Part shown: positions 13,101 to 25,300 of the stretch, piece by piece
How positions within the stretch are numbered: position 1 is the first letter of the stretch
Layout: the number at the start of each line of letters is the position of its first letter
Assembly: GCA_947652115.1 (NCBI GenBank)
Contig: OX393568.1
Span: forward strand, 2,349,133-2,413,132
Origin: Blastomussa wellsi
Taxonomy: Eukaryota > Cnidaria > Anthozoa > Scleractinia > Plerogyridae
Direction: 5' to 3'
Length of the DNA: 64,000 bases
The notes under the pieces: model-generated
The model's input: only the letters and a program-made list of their open reading frames with translations
The model's database searches: none
Told to the model about the DNA's origin: nothing
Made by a program: the position numbers and the translations under genes

Positions 13101-14330
13101 TGGACTTGCTCCAAGCCGCTCGTTTGATTCGCTTCGCGGACGGCGCAGAAGGGAGGGCGCACTGGCGACCGAGTGCTAGATATGGAGGGCGTGCACTGGT
13201 GTGAAAATCAAAATGGCGGCGCAGAACAAGTGACTTGTCTCACCTGCAGCGCGCCACTTCTGAAAATTTGACGCCACCAGTGGATTTTTCCACCGGTGAC
13301 GGTGACGCCACATTTGGCTGCCAATCAAAATAGTGCGCGCGCTCACGTTCGTGCGCACTCCGTTGGCAAAACTTGCGAGGTTAGTGCGCTCTGCTCGCGT
13401 GACGCTGGTACATTTCTGTTTGTTTGCTAGTCTTTTTAGCAGATTTGTCCAGGCAAAAAGCAAACAAGATTGTCCACAATTAATTATTCGTCTTATTAGA
13501 TAATTTAGTTAGTTATGGGGTTGAAAGAATCGGTTTCATCAAAGCTTTGAAGAAAATCTAAACAATCGCTAATCGCAATCTCAACACACGCCATGGAGAG
13601 TGCCAAACTGTACACGGCACATGACAATGAAGCCAACAGGAAAAAAGAAACCAATTCGGTCCCAATGCAATGATGCCATTTCGCGGCAAAAATCATCAGC
13701 CAGAAGCGATTTCCTGCAAGTGAAACAAGTCGCTCATTCCGAGTGATTCACGCGTTCCGCAATGTTCTCGCGCTTGATTTCCAAGTGATTTTGTCTTCTC
13801 GTGCGCGATTTCAAAATGATATTTTCAAATAACTCTAACGTGTCTATCAGTACAAAGAAAAAACGAGCGACTTGGGGCAGGTCTAGTAAATCACAAACGT
13901 CTGGGCGCCTGTGTGACGACAGGTTACAAATGACGATGCATGACAGGTTGCAAATGACGATGCATGTTGAAACTCTGAGCTTCCCCTTTGTGCTTCGCAC
14001 TGCAAACACTAACGCCAGATAACAAGAAAGGATTCTCAAAATTCTTCACCCTGGATACCGCATATTTTATAGATCACATGATTGAGTTTATTTTATATCA
14101 CTGTTTTCAACAAGCGCGCTGTGGGGTCGCAAACATGGAATTGATTTGCATATGATCGTGAATGGTATTAACTCTTAAATCCAAAAATGTGTCGAAAATG
14201 GCACGAAGTATGAGCAGAGAAAAAAACTAATCTTCCACATGGAAGGTTGCCAAGTCAGAGGGGCTATTTCAATCCCTATATAAATCCTTATGAGTGTAGG
14301 ATGTATGATAGATTGTGCAGCATGTACATA
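13101..14330. other. Non-coding stretch, no gene seen
   Basis: CpG-richer at 13130-13400. A tandem duplication of about 23 bases (acaggtt[a/g]caaatgacgatgc) lies at 13919-13965. No readable gene. Confidence 0.5.
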
Positions 14331-14334
14331 AACA

Positions 14335-14985
14335 CTGCTATGGCAAGCCAATTGTAGCAAAATTCAAAACTCCTCCGTTTTCAATTCAATGCATATTTTC
14401 ATTCAATTCAATACATATTCAATTCAATCACTCATTCAATTCAATGCAGTCACATGATGGATCAGAGGGAGTCTGGAAACGAGAATGTATCTGGTCGACA
14501 CCATATTGAACTATAGATAAGTACATAGCTGAACTTAGCTGTCAGTGCTGTTTCTGCTGAATTTAAAGGGAACATGGGATCAGAGCCATTCAACTTAGAA
14601 GACTTACCAATGTTTCTGAATTCTGTGTTGGAGAAAGCAGAGCTTAATTGCCGTATTTAAACACTGTGGAAACGCATTTGGTTGTAGACGATTGATCTTG
14701 AACATCTCAATTCGCTGTCAGTTGTTTTTGTAGAGATCTTTTCTGCAACGAAGCAGCTAATATCAGTGCTATCTCTTGCTTCAACAACAGTTGCAGAAAA
14801 TTGCTGTCCTGTGCAAGGGAGTCCTTCCCCTGGATGACCAAGGTTTCAAATATAAGCCGAGGTTGATCTCCGAGGTTTGGGATTTTTATGGAAAAAGATT
14901 GCGACTATGATGGGTGTCTCAAGATGGACCATCTCAAGGAGGGTAAAAGACAGTGGTTTACAAGACATGTGTGGATTTAGTCGCC
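14335..14985 (+). pseudogene. Integrase-type HTH gene fragment, plus-strand copy (broken)
   Basis: Segments 14338-14366 and 14657-14985 match, in inverted orientation, the copy at 15165-15600. Between the segments an ATTCA-rich stretch (14378-14447) and a small open frame starting MGSEPFNLEDLPMF at 14574 interrupt the match. The readable part contains the DNA for an HTH-like GRPRF..GF.WKKIATMMGVSR region but with stops and deletions. I read it as a dead piece of a host or transposon gene of the integrase-core kind. Confidence 0.55.
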
Positions 14986-15164
14986 TATCTACTGCGCAAT
15001 TGGACAGTTTAATCTGACTACATCAACCGCCATGGAACAATTTCAGGACAAAGTTATGTCATTGGCTACATATTTATGCAGAGGCTCTCCCGTTAGTGAA
15101 AAACAAAGTAATGGAATTAAATAACAGTTAAAGTTCCTTCTGGTGGCTTAAGGCCAACATATAC

Positions 15165-15600
15165 TCTTAAAATGTAGCCCGAAAACATCAGTTTTGGAAA
15201 TCAATCCACACATGTCTCGTAAACCATAGTCTTTTACCCTCCTTGAGACACCCATCATAGTCGCAATCTTTTTCCACGAAAATCCCAAACCTCGGAGATC
15301 AACCTCGGCTGATATTTGAAACCTTGGTCGTCCAGGGGAAGAACTTCCATGCACAGGACAGCAATTTTCTGCAACTGTTGTTGGAGCAAGAGATAGCACT
15401 GATATGACCTGCTTCATTGCAGAAAAGATCTCTGCAAAACCAACTGACAGCGAATGGAGATGTTCAAGATCATTTCCATCAACAGTTTCAACATCATCTT
15501 GCACGCTTGCAGTTAGCTCTCTAAGCAAGCTCGATCGACTACAACCAAATGTGTTTCCACAGTACTTGAATTTTGCTACAATTGGCTTGCCATACACCGC
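15165..15600 (-). pseudogene. Integrase-type HTH gene fragment, minus-strand copy
   Basis: Open in one frame from about 15600 down. It contains GNTFGCSRSSLLREL, then SSPGRPRFQISAEV and LGFSWKKIATMMGVSRR, a helix-turn-helix like that preceding the integrase core in a family of multi-copy proteins of cnidarians and other aquatic animals. The core itself (DDE residues) is missing. It is the better-preserved arm of an inverted pair with 14335-14985, separated by about 180 bp. Confidence 0.6.
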
Positions 15601-15630
15601 CCTGATTGCACGAAGAGCCTTCATGGCCAA

Positions 15631-17250
15631 TCAGGGGTGTAACGGATCAGTAAAACCGCGCAAAAGCGCGAAAGTGACTCGACTTTTTCTTGATATGAAC
15701 GCAAATACTAAATCTGAGGCCTGATGCGCACTAAGAAGTGCCTCCTTTTTCATGATCTAATATAACACAGATTGTATGTAAGATCTAGAACGATGCCTAC
15801 GTACTTCTGGTTAGAGATGAAGTATTATCTTATAACACTCGACTTGGCCGTTTATAAACAGTACTCACCGCTTTAAGAGATATTTCCCATCCTGGTAATA
15901 TCATTACCACCAGTTTCGAACAGAAGTGAAGATCTGAATGAACTAAAGTTAGCTAAAACGAAAACCTTGCAATTGCTAACACAGCACTTTCGTTCTGTAG
16001 AATTTCCGTGATCCATCATCCACTGCGGTTCGCAATTGATAAATCATAGGTACGCAACACGTACAGATGAAGCTGTGAGGATGGCGAATAGGTCTCCGAA
16101 CTTTCCATCCCATTTGGAATCCTAGTGATGAGTCACAAAATCTCGCATTTATTTGTTTCTTCCCGTCTTGTAGTCTCAAATCGCTTATGTCCTGGTCTCG
16201 GGTCTCAGAACAGGATCTCAGCTATAGCCAATCACCACCCCCACCTTCCCAAAGTGTGCAAACCATGGCTAGCCATTCCAAGCCGCTTCTCCCTCTCAGA
16301 AAGGAAACCTTACAACCTCAGGAGGAAGAGAGAGAGGACCCTGAGAACGAGGTTGCTCGGTTGCGCACCTTAATGTGGCCACCCTATCAGAGCGCAAATT
16401 TTCTTGAGCTGTCCTGCCTCCTTGCAATGTTCAACTCTAATTGGCTAACTTGTCAAAAAAGTTTTCTGGGTGACCACACTACGGCGTGTCGCACTGTAAT
16501 TGACTAGATTTCAACAAGGGCATTTGAAATCAAAATAACCAATCAAATCATGTCCCCAGAGCCAGCTTTTCTGTGCAAATTACCCACCAATACCAAAAGA
16601 CAGGAGGCTTTGGGGCCTGAGCTCTCTCGTCCACAGAGACCTTGTTTTGTTTTCGTATGGGTTTTAGGAGTAGGGGCCTCTACTGAGGAGAGGGGCCTAT
16701 GAATGCCTGTTAGCCTGTGAACCTTCTACGCTATGTAATTTCAGCATCATAATTTGACTGCTGGCCAGCCCCATGTTTGCTGATTATTTTGGAAATTGCG
16801 AAATATTGTCATACTAAGTATGCAAACTCTCTTACATTGATAGAGAGAGTTTGGATAATTAAGAAGCACAATAAAGGAAAGTGAGAAGAAAGTAAGATTA
16901 AAAGTAATTTCAAAGCCTGAAATGCATTCCTTTTAATAAACCAATAATTTGTCTTGTTTTATTTTTATTCACTTACAATGACACAACTATGTATTCATAT
17001 GCTAGTATAAATATCTAATTTGTCAATACCAATTATTTGACCTAAAAGATATTTTCTAGCCTGCAAGCAGGCGCACCCTTTGAAGCACGAGTCCACTCAC
17101 AAGCTAGAAATTATCCCTTCCCTCATTTAGTAAACCTTTCAAGCATCAGCTTGATAATGACAGCCCAGCAGGAAATCTTCCTGACATAAAATAACTTTTA
17201 AGTTGCTAATGGTGTCATATCCTGTATTTGTCTACTATGAAGAAATCTTA
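15631..17250. other. Non-coding stretch, no gene seen
   Basis: AT-rich sequence with scattered short open frames that lack codon bias, splice partners or recognisable motifs. No tRNA or long repeat noticed. Confidence 0.5.
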
Positions 17251-17521
17251 GGGTGCGTTTCTTTGAAAAGATCCAAGATTGGATTCTTACATGTAAATCA
17301 GAAAACAGATTTTGCGTTTCTTTATTAAACAGATTAATCCAAGATCACTCAGATCATGGTGCATCAAAGGAACGAAAGAATCCACTCTGGGAAAGGATTC
17401 TTCGGTTGCTTTGATGCACCATGATCCAAGTGATCTTGGATTAATCTGTTCAATAAAGAAATGCAAAATTCGTTTTCATATTCTAGAATCCAATCTTGGC
17501 TTTTTTTAAAGAAACACACCC
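17251..17521. mobile_element. MITE, PIF/Harbinger-like, TTA target duplication
   Basis: The ends gggtgcgtttcttt and aaagaaacacaccc are inverted, and long internal arms continue the pairing (ttaatccaagatcact, gatcatggtgcatcaaag and complements). TTA flanks both ends (17248-17250 and 17522-17524), the size expected for PIF/Harbinger insertion. No coding capacity. Confidence 0.75.
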
Positions 17522-17696
17522 TTAGATCATGGTACAGTAATTAATTAAACAACTTTGTTTGATGCAGCTAAGTGCATACGAGTACAAGTAACAAAACTGC
17601 CATGCAAAGATTTTTTTATATTTTGTTATTTTGTACAACGTAAATTATGTACAGAATGAAAATCAGTAACAAAAAAGTTTTCATTCATTCACTCAT

Positions 17697-17702
17697 TTTA
17701 TT
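17697..17702 (-). promoter_or_regulatory. Likely CFAP97 poly(A) signal
   Basis: Minus-strand AATAAA about 120 bp after the CFAP97 stop codon. Confidence 0.5.
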
Positions 17703-17823
17703 TTTAGATTAAGGATACAATAATAACTGACACAAATTTGTATCTTTCAGAGTCTTGACAACCTTAAATTGGCAAAAAGTATGCTAATTTTGTCTGAAGT
17801 TGGGAATTTTCACACTTTACAGA

Positions 17824-20800
17824 TCACCATCCAGATTCCCACACAGGTTTAGAGACATGTCTCCGCTGTGCTGATCGCCGTGATCCACTTGATAATCTAG
17901 AACTTGCGACACTGACAGAATCACCAATCATTAGACTTGATTCACTGGAAGAACGCGAAAGTTGGCTAACACTTGATACATTTCTCTTTGCACTACTTGG
18001 GCGACTTCTGGAGGCTGTTTTTGAGTACTGTCTCTGTTTCACATGTTCTTTGAACAACGAATCTCTAGATAAACTCCTTGTTGGTTTGACTGCTTGAAGT
18101 CTTTCTAGAAATTTCTAGAAAAAGACAAAACAAGTTACAATTTTAAAAACTTTCTAAGACATACATGTAGATAGTGAGAGCTGTAATTTATGGCCAAGTT
18201 CATTTGATGTAACAAGTGAAAATGTTGATTGGAGTTATGTCCTACTATGCCTTGCAAATGTGTCTCACTGCTATGGGTGATTCACTGCAGTGTTATGACT
18301 GCTTGAAAACTTAATGACAGCCCTGATTGGTAACCAAAGGAATCAGAATGAGGAGCAATTTTGTCAATCTGCTTGAGCTTATCCAAGTTTCAGCAGAATG
18401 AAGTATATTATTTCTAATGTCCCCTGGATGAGAGGGCTTGTCCTTCACAGGGTTACCCTGCAGCATTGAAATCAATTTGCAGGTGACCACTGGACACCTG
18501 AATGAAGAGACGCAGTGAAGTGTCTTCTTTCCAGGGCTTGAACCTTAAAGGAGCTACGTCACGGTTTGTGCCTTTTGAAAAATTTAACATAAATTCTTCA
18601 AAATTGTCATTTTTAATCCGTCTCAATCTTCACCATCTTTAACCATCCTTGTTCCTTTTTGTTTTACTCCCTCTTTGCTTTACTACCTTTTTACTTTACT
18701 ACCTCTTTGGTGTTTTTCGTCCTCAGTAAACTATTAGTTTTAGGTTTCCGACGTTTTAAAGATAATTTGGATGGTCCCAAAAAATAACTCATAGATTGTG
18801 ACATAGCTCCTTTACGACTGCTCAGTGCAGAATGCAATGCACTAACAATTTCTATAACATATCTCCCACCAACACAGGTTAAATGAACCCAACCACACAT
18901 AGTTGCATGTTGACTTGTATAAATGAATTTATTGTCATATGTTTTTTTAATGTTTTAGTCTTTGTTTGTCTGTTGTGTCAGGGCTCTATTTTAACTAGCT
19001 CTGCTAAATTGGATGCCCCTGGATAACTAAAGAAATAAAAAAAAACTGCTTCATCAAGGTTGAATCTACCACCCTTCCCCTCTTCGGAAGGATGACAGGA
19101 ATCCAAACACTCAATAGGGAGCTTAAACAATGATGACGGGGACGAGGACGACACCTGGTTAAAAATAAATGTTTATTTTACGTAGAAATCTCATGAATGC
19201 CTTGATGTACTAGGCGTATTTATCGCTTTCAAACGTAGCTCTTGTAGAAAGTACAAGGCCTGCGTTTAATTTCAAATAGAAAAACGTAAATTTAACTGTT
19301 CGGGGTTCACTCCAGAGTACTCAGAATTTGGTCATTTCACATCGTTGTTTTGCAGAGGACGGCAAAGAAATGTACAAAGAATTATAACGCACGTGCAGAG
19401 CTATTGTACTGCTCATTATATCTTATTTTTAGCGACGTTCTTGTTGATGTTGACGTTGTGGTTTGCTTAAGCTCCCTATTTATTTTTCAGCACCCTTTGA
19501 AAAATGAAATCTGAAGGGTTCATTTCTTTGTCAGCACCTTTGAAAACAATGTCCAAGGGGTTCACTTCTTCCTGTCAAAAAAATTGGAACCCTGCTCCAC
19601 AAAAGCTGCCATCCTTAGAGGAGGGAGTGCATAGAAAATAGGGAGGTAACTTATTTACAATGAATTACCAGTATTTCATCAACAAGAAAACAATTTTTTT
19701 CTTTCATTAATAATAATAATAATAAATAGGTGCTTATAGGGCGCGTTTCTAACCTCAATGCGCCTAACAACAAATAGTTCATTAACATTAAAATAAATAA
19801 TTAACAGTAACATTTTTGAAACAAAAATGTCTTAAGCCTAGTTTTAAATGTTTGTACTGTTTCTGCTCTTTTAATATATTCGGGAATTGAGTTCCATAAC
19901 TTTGGCGCAGTTGCTGAAAAAGCGCGGCCACCATGGGAGTTGGATTTGATAGACGGGATGCATAATAGTGAAAAAGTTGATGATCTTAGTGTTCTTAATG
20001 AGTGATATTCTTGTATAATAGGTTCTAAATAACTGGTAGATTGCCCATTTAAGATCTTATACGTTATAAGTAAAATTTTAAAATTAATTCTTGCTTCGAC
20101 TGGCAGCCAATGCAGATTCTTTAAAATAGGTGTTATATGTTCATTTCTTCGTGTTCCAGATATCATTCGAGCAGCGACATTCTGGATTCTCTGTAATTTG
20201 TCCCTTTGATACTTTGGTATCCCATATAAGACGCTATTGCAATAGTCTAGTCTGGAAATCACAAGAGAGTTGACTAGCATCTTCAACCCATCATACGAAA
20301 GGTATCTACGGATACGTCCAATGGATCTTATAGCAAAACTGGCTTTTTTGCATGTTTCGTTGATATGGTCGTTAAAAAATAGAGTTTTATCCATTACGAT
20401 GCCCAAATTCTTAGCTTTTGCTTTGATTCCGATTGTATTATTAGCCAACGTTAAAGTCTCCAACGATGATGGTTGCTTCTTGTAGCGGGAGGTAAAATGC
20501 AGTACTTCAGTTTTACCAGGATTGCTCTTCAACATGTTCTGAGTGTTCCATGCAAAAACATCATTTACACATGCTTGAAGAATTCCTACAGAATCAACAG
20601 AATGCTCAGGATCTTTAATAGCGATGTAGATTTGGGTATCGTCAGCATAGAACATACAATTTAAATCATGAGTAAGTATAACATCTTGAAGAGGTGCCAG
20701 ATAGAGAATAAAAAGTAATGGGCCAAGTATCGAGCCCTGAGGCACTCCATATTCTAAGCATCGCGGTGAGGATGAAGAGTCACTGATAATTACTTGCTGG

Positions 20801-22169
20801 AAACGATCAAGTAAGTACGAGGAGAACCATTGAAGAACATTTTCAGTGATGTTAAAGTATGTTCGAAGTCTCGTGAGCAGAAGATGGTGGTCTATGGTAT
20901 CGAACGCTGCTGATAAATCTAGCAGAACCAGAATTACTTCGCCTTGGGAGTCAAGTGTTCTAAGAATATCATTACTAACTCTGAGTAGGGCAGACTCTGT
21001 TGAGTGGTGTTTCCTATACGCAGATTGTAATGAAGGAAATAGTCCATGGTAGTTCAGGTAATTATGAACTTGAATGGCAACTGACTTTTCAATTACCTTA
21101 GATTGGCTATGGGTCTATAATTGACAAACAGATTAGGCTCAAGATCAGGTTTCTTCAATTTCGGACGAACCAGTGAGGTTTTCAAAGAAGCAGGGAAGAC
21201 TCCAGTTTCAAGAGATTGTCTAACGATTCTGCTGATAAAGGGCAATAATAAATTCATGTTGCCTTTAACGATGTGTGTTGGGGAGGGTTGTGAAAATAAT
21301 AGGTTCCATCTTTCTAATGAATGTTTTAAAAGCTATTTGAGATGCTGAAAGCGTCAGTGATGCATAATTAATTCATCACAGAACACAGTGTTTTGAAAGG
21401 AGTGCTGGTTCTGTGTTCAGGTCCGCGTTAAAATCCTTAGTTTCGGAATGAAGTCGAAATGATTTAGGTGAATGCGAAACACAGAGAATAAACGCTACAA
21501 GGGAGGCCATGTTTAATGGCGTTGTTCGGGAGTTAGTGAATTTCGTGTACATGACATATATAGGCTTCCTGCAGCATTTCTGTTAACGTTGCCAAAGCAA
21601 TTTTCATATCTTACCTGATTTTCAATGTCAACTTTTCTTTGAAACCTGTATCTGTTCACTTCGGACGATGTTTGTACCCTTAAGGGCTCTGAATTAACTT
21701 TACGCGGTTGAGCAGACTTCGGCCTTCCTCTAGTTCTTGAAATTTCCTTCAAAAGTCTCTGGTTTTCTCGATCAATGGCATCTACTTTTGTATTGCTAAA
21801 CGACATGTTTTTGCGCTCTTGGGGCGCAGGGTGACGCGACTCATTCAGATGTATAGCACTTCTAGGCCTTGTTCTAGAAGCTGTAGACACCGAGGAATGT
21901 CTGGAAGCTGTGTCATCAAAATATTTTTCCTTTTTACTGCTCTCCCAATCTTTCTTTGAAGACGTCGTTTTTGTATCGTCCCCCATATTCCTGTCCGCTT
22001 GTTTGTCGTTCAGTTTCTCATTTATATCAAGAACCGCCTGGAGAAGCAGGTTCAAATCTATCTGATCAGAGTTTGGGTGTAAAAAGTGTTCTCTTTTTAG
22101 CCGATCATTGGTACTATCGCGACACGCATTCCCTGTAGAATTCCTGCGCTGAATGTTCGCTGCCGCCAT
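17824..22169 (-). CDS. CFAP97: CFAP97, cilia- and flagella-associated protein 97
   Basis: Two coding exons: 21615-22169 (ATG to CAG|gtaaga) and 17824-18114 (ttctag|AAA to TGA), joined in phase 0, 281 residues. The KIAA1430/hemingway core is plain: IDRENQRLLKEISR at the end of exon 1, then KVDIENQ joined to KFLERLQAVKPTRSLSRD in exon 2, matching the known paired pattern of a DRENQ-type helix followed by a FL.RL..VKPT segment. The rest is Ser/Arg-rich and disordered, including a SRSSSESSLM stretch. The protein family is linked to ciliary and sperm flagellar axonemes; vertebrate CFAP97 is longer at the N terminus. The start codon lies 186 bp from the divergent TDRD3 start. The 3.5-kb intron holds a CR1-type LINE, a MITE and microsatellites. 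Confidence 0.9.
18546..18815. mobile_element. MITE with taaaggagctacgtcac ends
   Basis: Left taaaggagctacgtcac and right gtgacatagctccttta are inverted. Internal words (accatccttgttcctttt, cctctttggtgtttttc) recur at 27355-27480 and, reversed, at 54840-55015. A related start (taaaggagcatatcacgg) is at 23050. This is a dispersed non-autonomous family; no coding capacity. Confidence 0.65.
19706..21300 (-). mobile_element. CR1/L2-type non-LTR retrotransposon, 5'-truncated and dead
   Basis: Reverse transcriptase is read on the minus strand. 21300-21119 gives the start (RPKLKKPDLEPN, NYRPI), then a deletion and TAG near 21118 break the frame. 21115-19801 is open and contains LLDLSAAFDTIDH, YGVPQGSILGPLLF, MFYADDTQIYI (the catalytic ADD box), RLDYCNSVLYGIP and LHWLPVEARINFKI, ending ..FKTRLKTFLFQK. 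A 3' tail of TAA repeats (19706-19727 on the plus strand) is typical of CR1/L2 elements. No endonuclease domain remains. It sits in the CFAP97 intron in the same direction as the gene. Confidence 0.85.
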
Positions 22170-22355
22170 ATTTCTTTTGGAACCGTTTTCTTCGGCAATG
22201 CAACGTCACGTTACCAAGGTAACTGCCAACAAGAGAGCAAAACCATACCAGTTCCAGACCTCTCGCGAATGCAAGTGCTTGAGCATGCACTCGCACAGTT
22301 TTCATTCAGCGGCCTCTCGTTGTAGAGCCTTCGAGTGGAAGAATTTCGTCGTGGC
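22170..22355. promoter_or_regulatory. Probable bidirectional promoter of CFAP97 and TDRD3
   Basis: Only 186 bp separate the two divergent start codons, so both 5' leaders and the shared core promoter must lie here or be interrupted by untranslated introns. No TATA box is obvious. The site is inferred from spacing. Confidence 0.55.
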
Positions 22356-25300
22356 ATGGAGGCAAAGTTGAAAGAAAATGGATGGTGGGCACTCTTTTGA
22401 AATTATAAAACTATTTATTTAATAGATTTTGTGTTAATTCTCCCTAACTCGTATTGTTGCGCTCAGTTTTTGGCTTGCGCGTTTGATTTTTCATGCGCAT
22501 TTCGGTGATAAATTGTCGTGTGCGCTTCACGCTTTTCGAGTGGATGTTATGCGCGATCCGCTTTAAAACTGTTGTGGTTTCTGTTGATAAAATGATCGCT
22601 TACTCTTTCAGGTTTCTCTCCTCCGAAGGGATTGCAGAATGTGAAAGGGCTTGCAACAAAGAGAAGCCATCTTTGCAGGAACTGTCGAAGGCAGCCCTTA
22701 GTGTGAGTTCGCGTCAAATGAATACTTTACACCGCGAAGTTGTTGATGATTTTTTTTGCTCGTTCGGACTTTGTTAGATTGTTTTCACATTGTCAAGCCC
22801 CGGACTGTACAATCCAGTCATTAAAAGTCGCTGGACGGATTTTACTTGTCGCACAGGCTGTTGGCCAATTCTCATTAAATATGAACATTTTAAAGTTTAA
22901 TGCACTTGTAAATCGACTTGTGATGGGATATCCGACTATTATTTTGGTTTCTCTCAACTGATTTCCTGATGAAGTTTATTTTCATCTCGAACTTATTATA
23001 TTTTTATTTGTTTATAACGACACGACCCTGCGAGCTTCATTTTACACTTAAAGGAGCATATCACGGAACTAAATCTGCAAGCAACAGGCCAAAAAAAGTG
23101 CATGACACAAAACTTCCCTGGCCTTGTGTCTGTACAATATACTTAAGATGTGATAATTTCATAAGCCATGAGTCTATATCCATGTTGCAAACCTGTATAT
23201 ATTAGTGTAGTTCAACAGGACCTGAACAATGGGAAGTGAGATTAAAAAGTGCAAAAAAAAAACTTGGTAATATGGTCCTGTACAAATTATGTGACTAACT
23301 AGATATGTCTGTGAAAGTAATTAATCAACATGACACGAGCGTGGGACAAAGAAAAATTCTGAGTCCCCAACAGGAATTGAACCCATGACCTCCCGAACAC
23401 CGGGCGGGCACTCTATCCACTGAGCTACGAGAACTCCTGGAGAGCTAGGTCATTTTAACTGAGTGCTTATGTGACACGCATCCTGCATACTGCATAGGAT
23501 CAGCCATGTTGCTATCATCATGAGTTGTGGGAATGAGAGTGATGGCAAATGCATATGTTTCATTCTAAGAAATTATAGTCAGGTATAGCTATTAACAAAA
23601 TAACTCTTTCTCAGAGCCTACAAATACCCTGTTAAAGAGGGAGCGTTGCTACTAGTTTCAAACATAACAGAAAACTTGCTATAAGTGCATGACCACTGTA
23701 AATAACATTTACATTTTGTTGCATAATGGAACATGCTTTCCTTAATAAAGGGACTCCATAAACAAACTAGTAGCCCTTCTTTCATGAACTCAAAATAGCT
23801 TTGCTCAAGTGGTACAGATCTCTGGTATGGCCTACCCAGACAGAATCTTTAAGCTAATTTACTTAACTTCAATTTTTAAGTTTGAGACACGACATTCTTG
23901 GAAAATTGTTCCACTTCATATTTAGGCAGGTTACTCCACCCCCCTCCTCCCTGGATCTGCTACTTGTAAACCTGATGAAACTGCCAGATGCCTTAATTCC
24001 AGTCAGTCAGTCAATCAATCAATCAATCAATTGGTCAGTCAATCGATTAATCAGTTCCTTGCTCCTCCAGCTGGACTTAAAACAATATGGTGTGAAGCAT
24101 CTTCCTGATGACATCAATAAAGGCAAGGTGCAAACAGTATGTATTCATTTATTGTTTGATATAGTTGCAATCATTAATATTATTATGTTTAGTCAGAACT
24201 GGTAATGGTACACTTACTACCGGTATTATGAAAAAAAATCCACCTTGTAATATTTGTTGTTCCAGGAAGAATCCATACCCCTATCATGTAAGGTTTTTTG
24301 GTTTGAATCCCCACTCCTCCCAAGTACTGCAAACATAGCAACTCCATTGGTGCCAAACCAAGACAAGCAATTTGCAAACATACATATTAATGCATAAATT
24401 TAATTTCAACTGCCAACTGCAGGTCAGTGGTCCTATGGTTCTTCAAGTGCAAAAGTTACGTAATACTGCCGCTCCAAAAGCTAATGAGGAGTCAAACCAT
24501 GCCCCTAGACTGCTGAAGATACAACTGACGGACGGACACCTAACATGCCAGGGGCTGGAAAACTCTTCCATTCCAGACCTCAGGTAAAACAAAATGGAAA
24601 ATGTACATTATGCGAAGGCTTTGACATGATGCCAGAAATCTGTTTCTACCAACTGGAAGGTACATTAAGCCAAAAAAAGACCTGCAAGACCTGGATTAAT
24701 CTTCAAGATGTGCCAACCATGATACAGCTCAGTTAAAATTATGCGGCTGAATAGCGTTTAGGCAAAGTTAACCTCATGACAAGTTAGGTCAGCGGACATT
24801 AATTTTGTCGCAGGTGGCCTGGTGCGACTACGTGTTAAGCTTGGGCACCTCGCGATTTCGATGCTTTTGCTTGCTTGCACAATTCGCATAGATATTTCGC
24901 TGCACTTAGCTTGCTTGAAGTGCATTCTGAAGTCGTTTGTGCCCACTCCACCCTCCCTCAAGTTTGGATGGGTTAGGTAAGTATTGGTTGATAAGTATTC
25001 CACTGATTCAGTTAGTGTGACATTGCCTTGGTGGTGACTGCTCGCAGGGTTGCCATGGATACCTCCTTTTCTGAGCTAGTTTTTGCCTGGCTCCACCAAT
25101 CCTTAAGGAACCAGCTCCAAAGCTCATCTACTGGCGATGAGTTTAAAGGTAATAAAATGCATCTTGTTTTTTTTTTGTTAAAACAGCTTGTCAATACCTC
25201 CTGGCACCAAGGTATGCTTAACAGGCACCATTAATGTTCAAGAAAGTTTTCTTATGTTGGACGCTAAAAACACAAGGGTTTTGGGAGGAGAAGTTGAGAA

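Noticed and set aside
13176..14039. Minus-strand open frames of 60-100 codons
   Set aside because: No motif, no splice partner, and repeat-like sequence; chance open frames are likely.
25048..25148. Possible extra TDRD3 exon ([15 protein letters not shown]..) with good splice sites
   Set aside because: Its length (101 bp) breaks the phase between exons 4 and 5, which fit each other and the human protein without it. It could at most be a poison exon.
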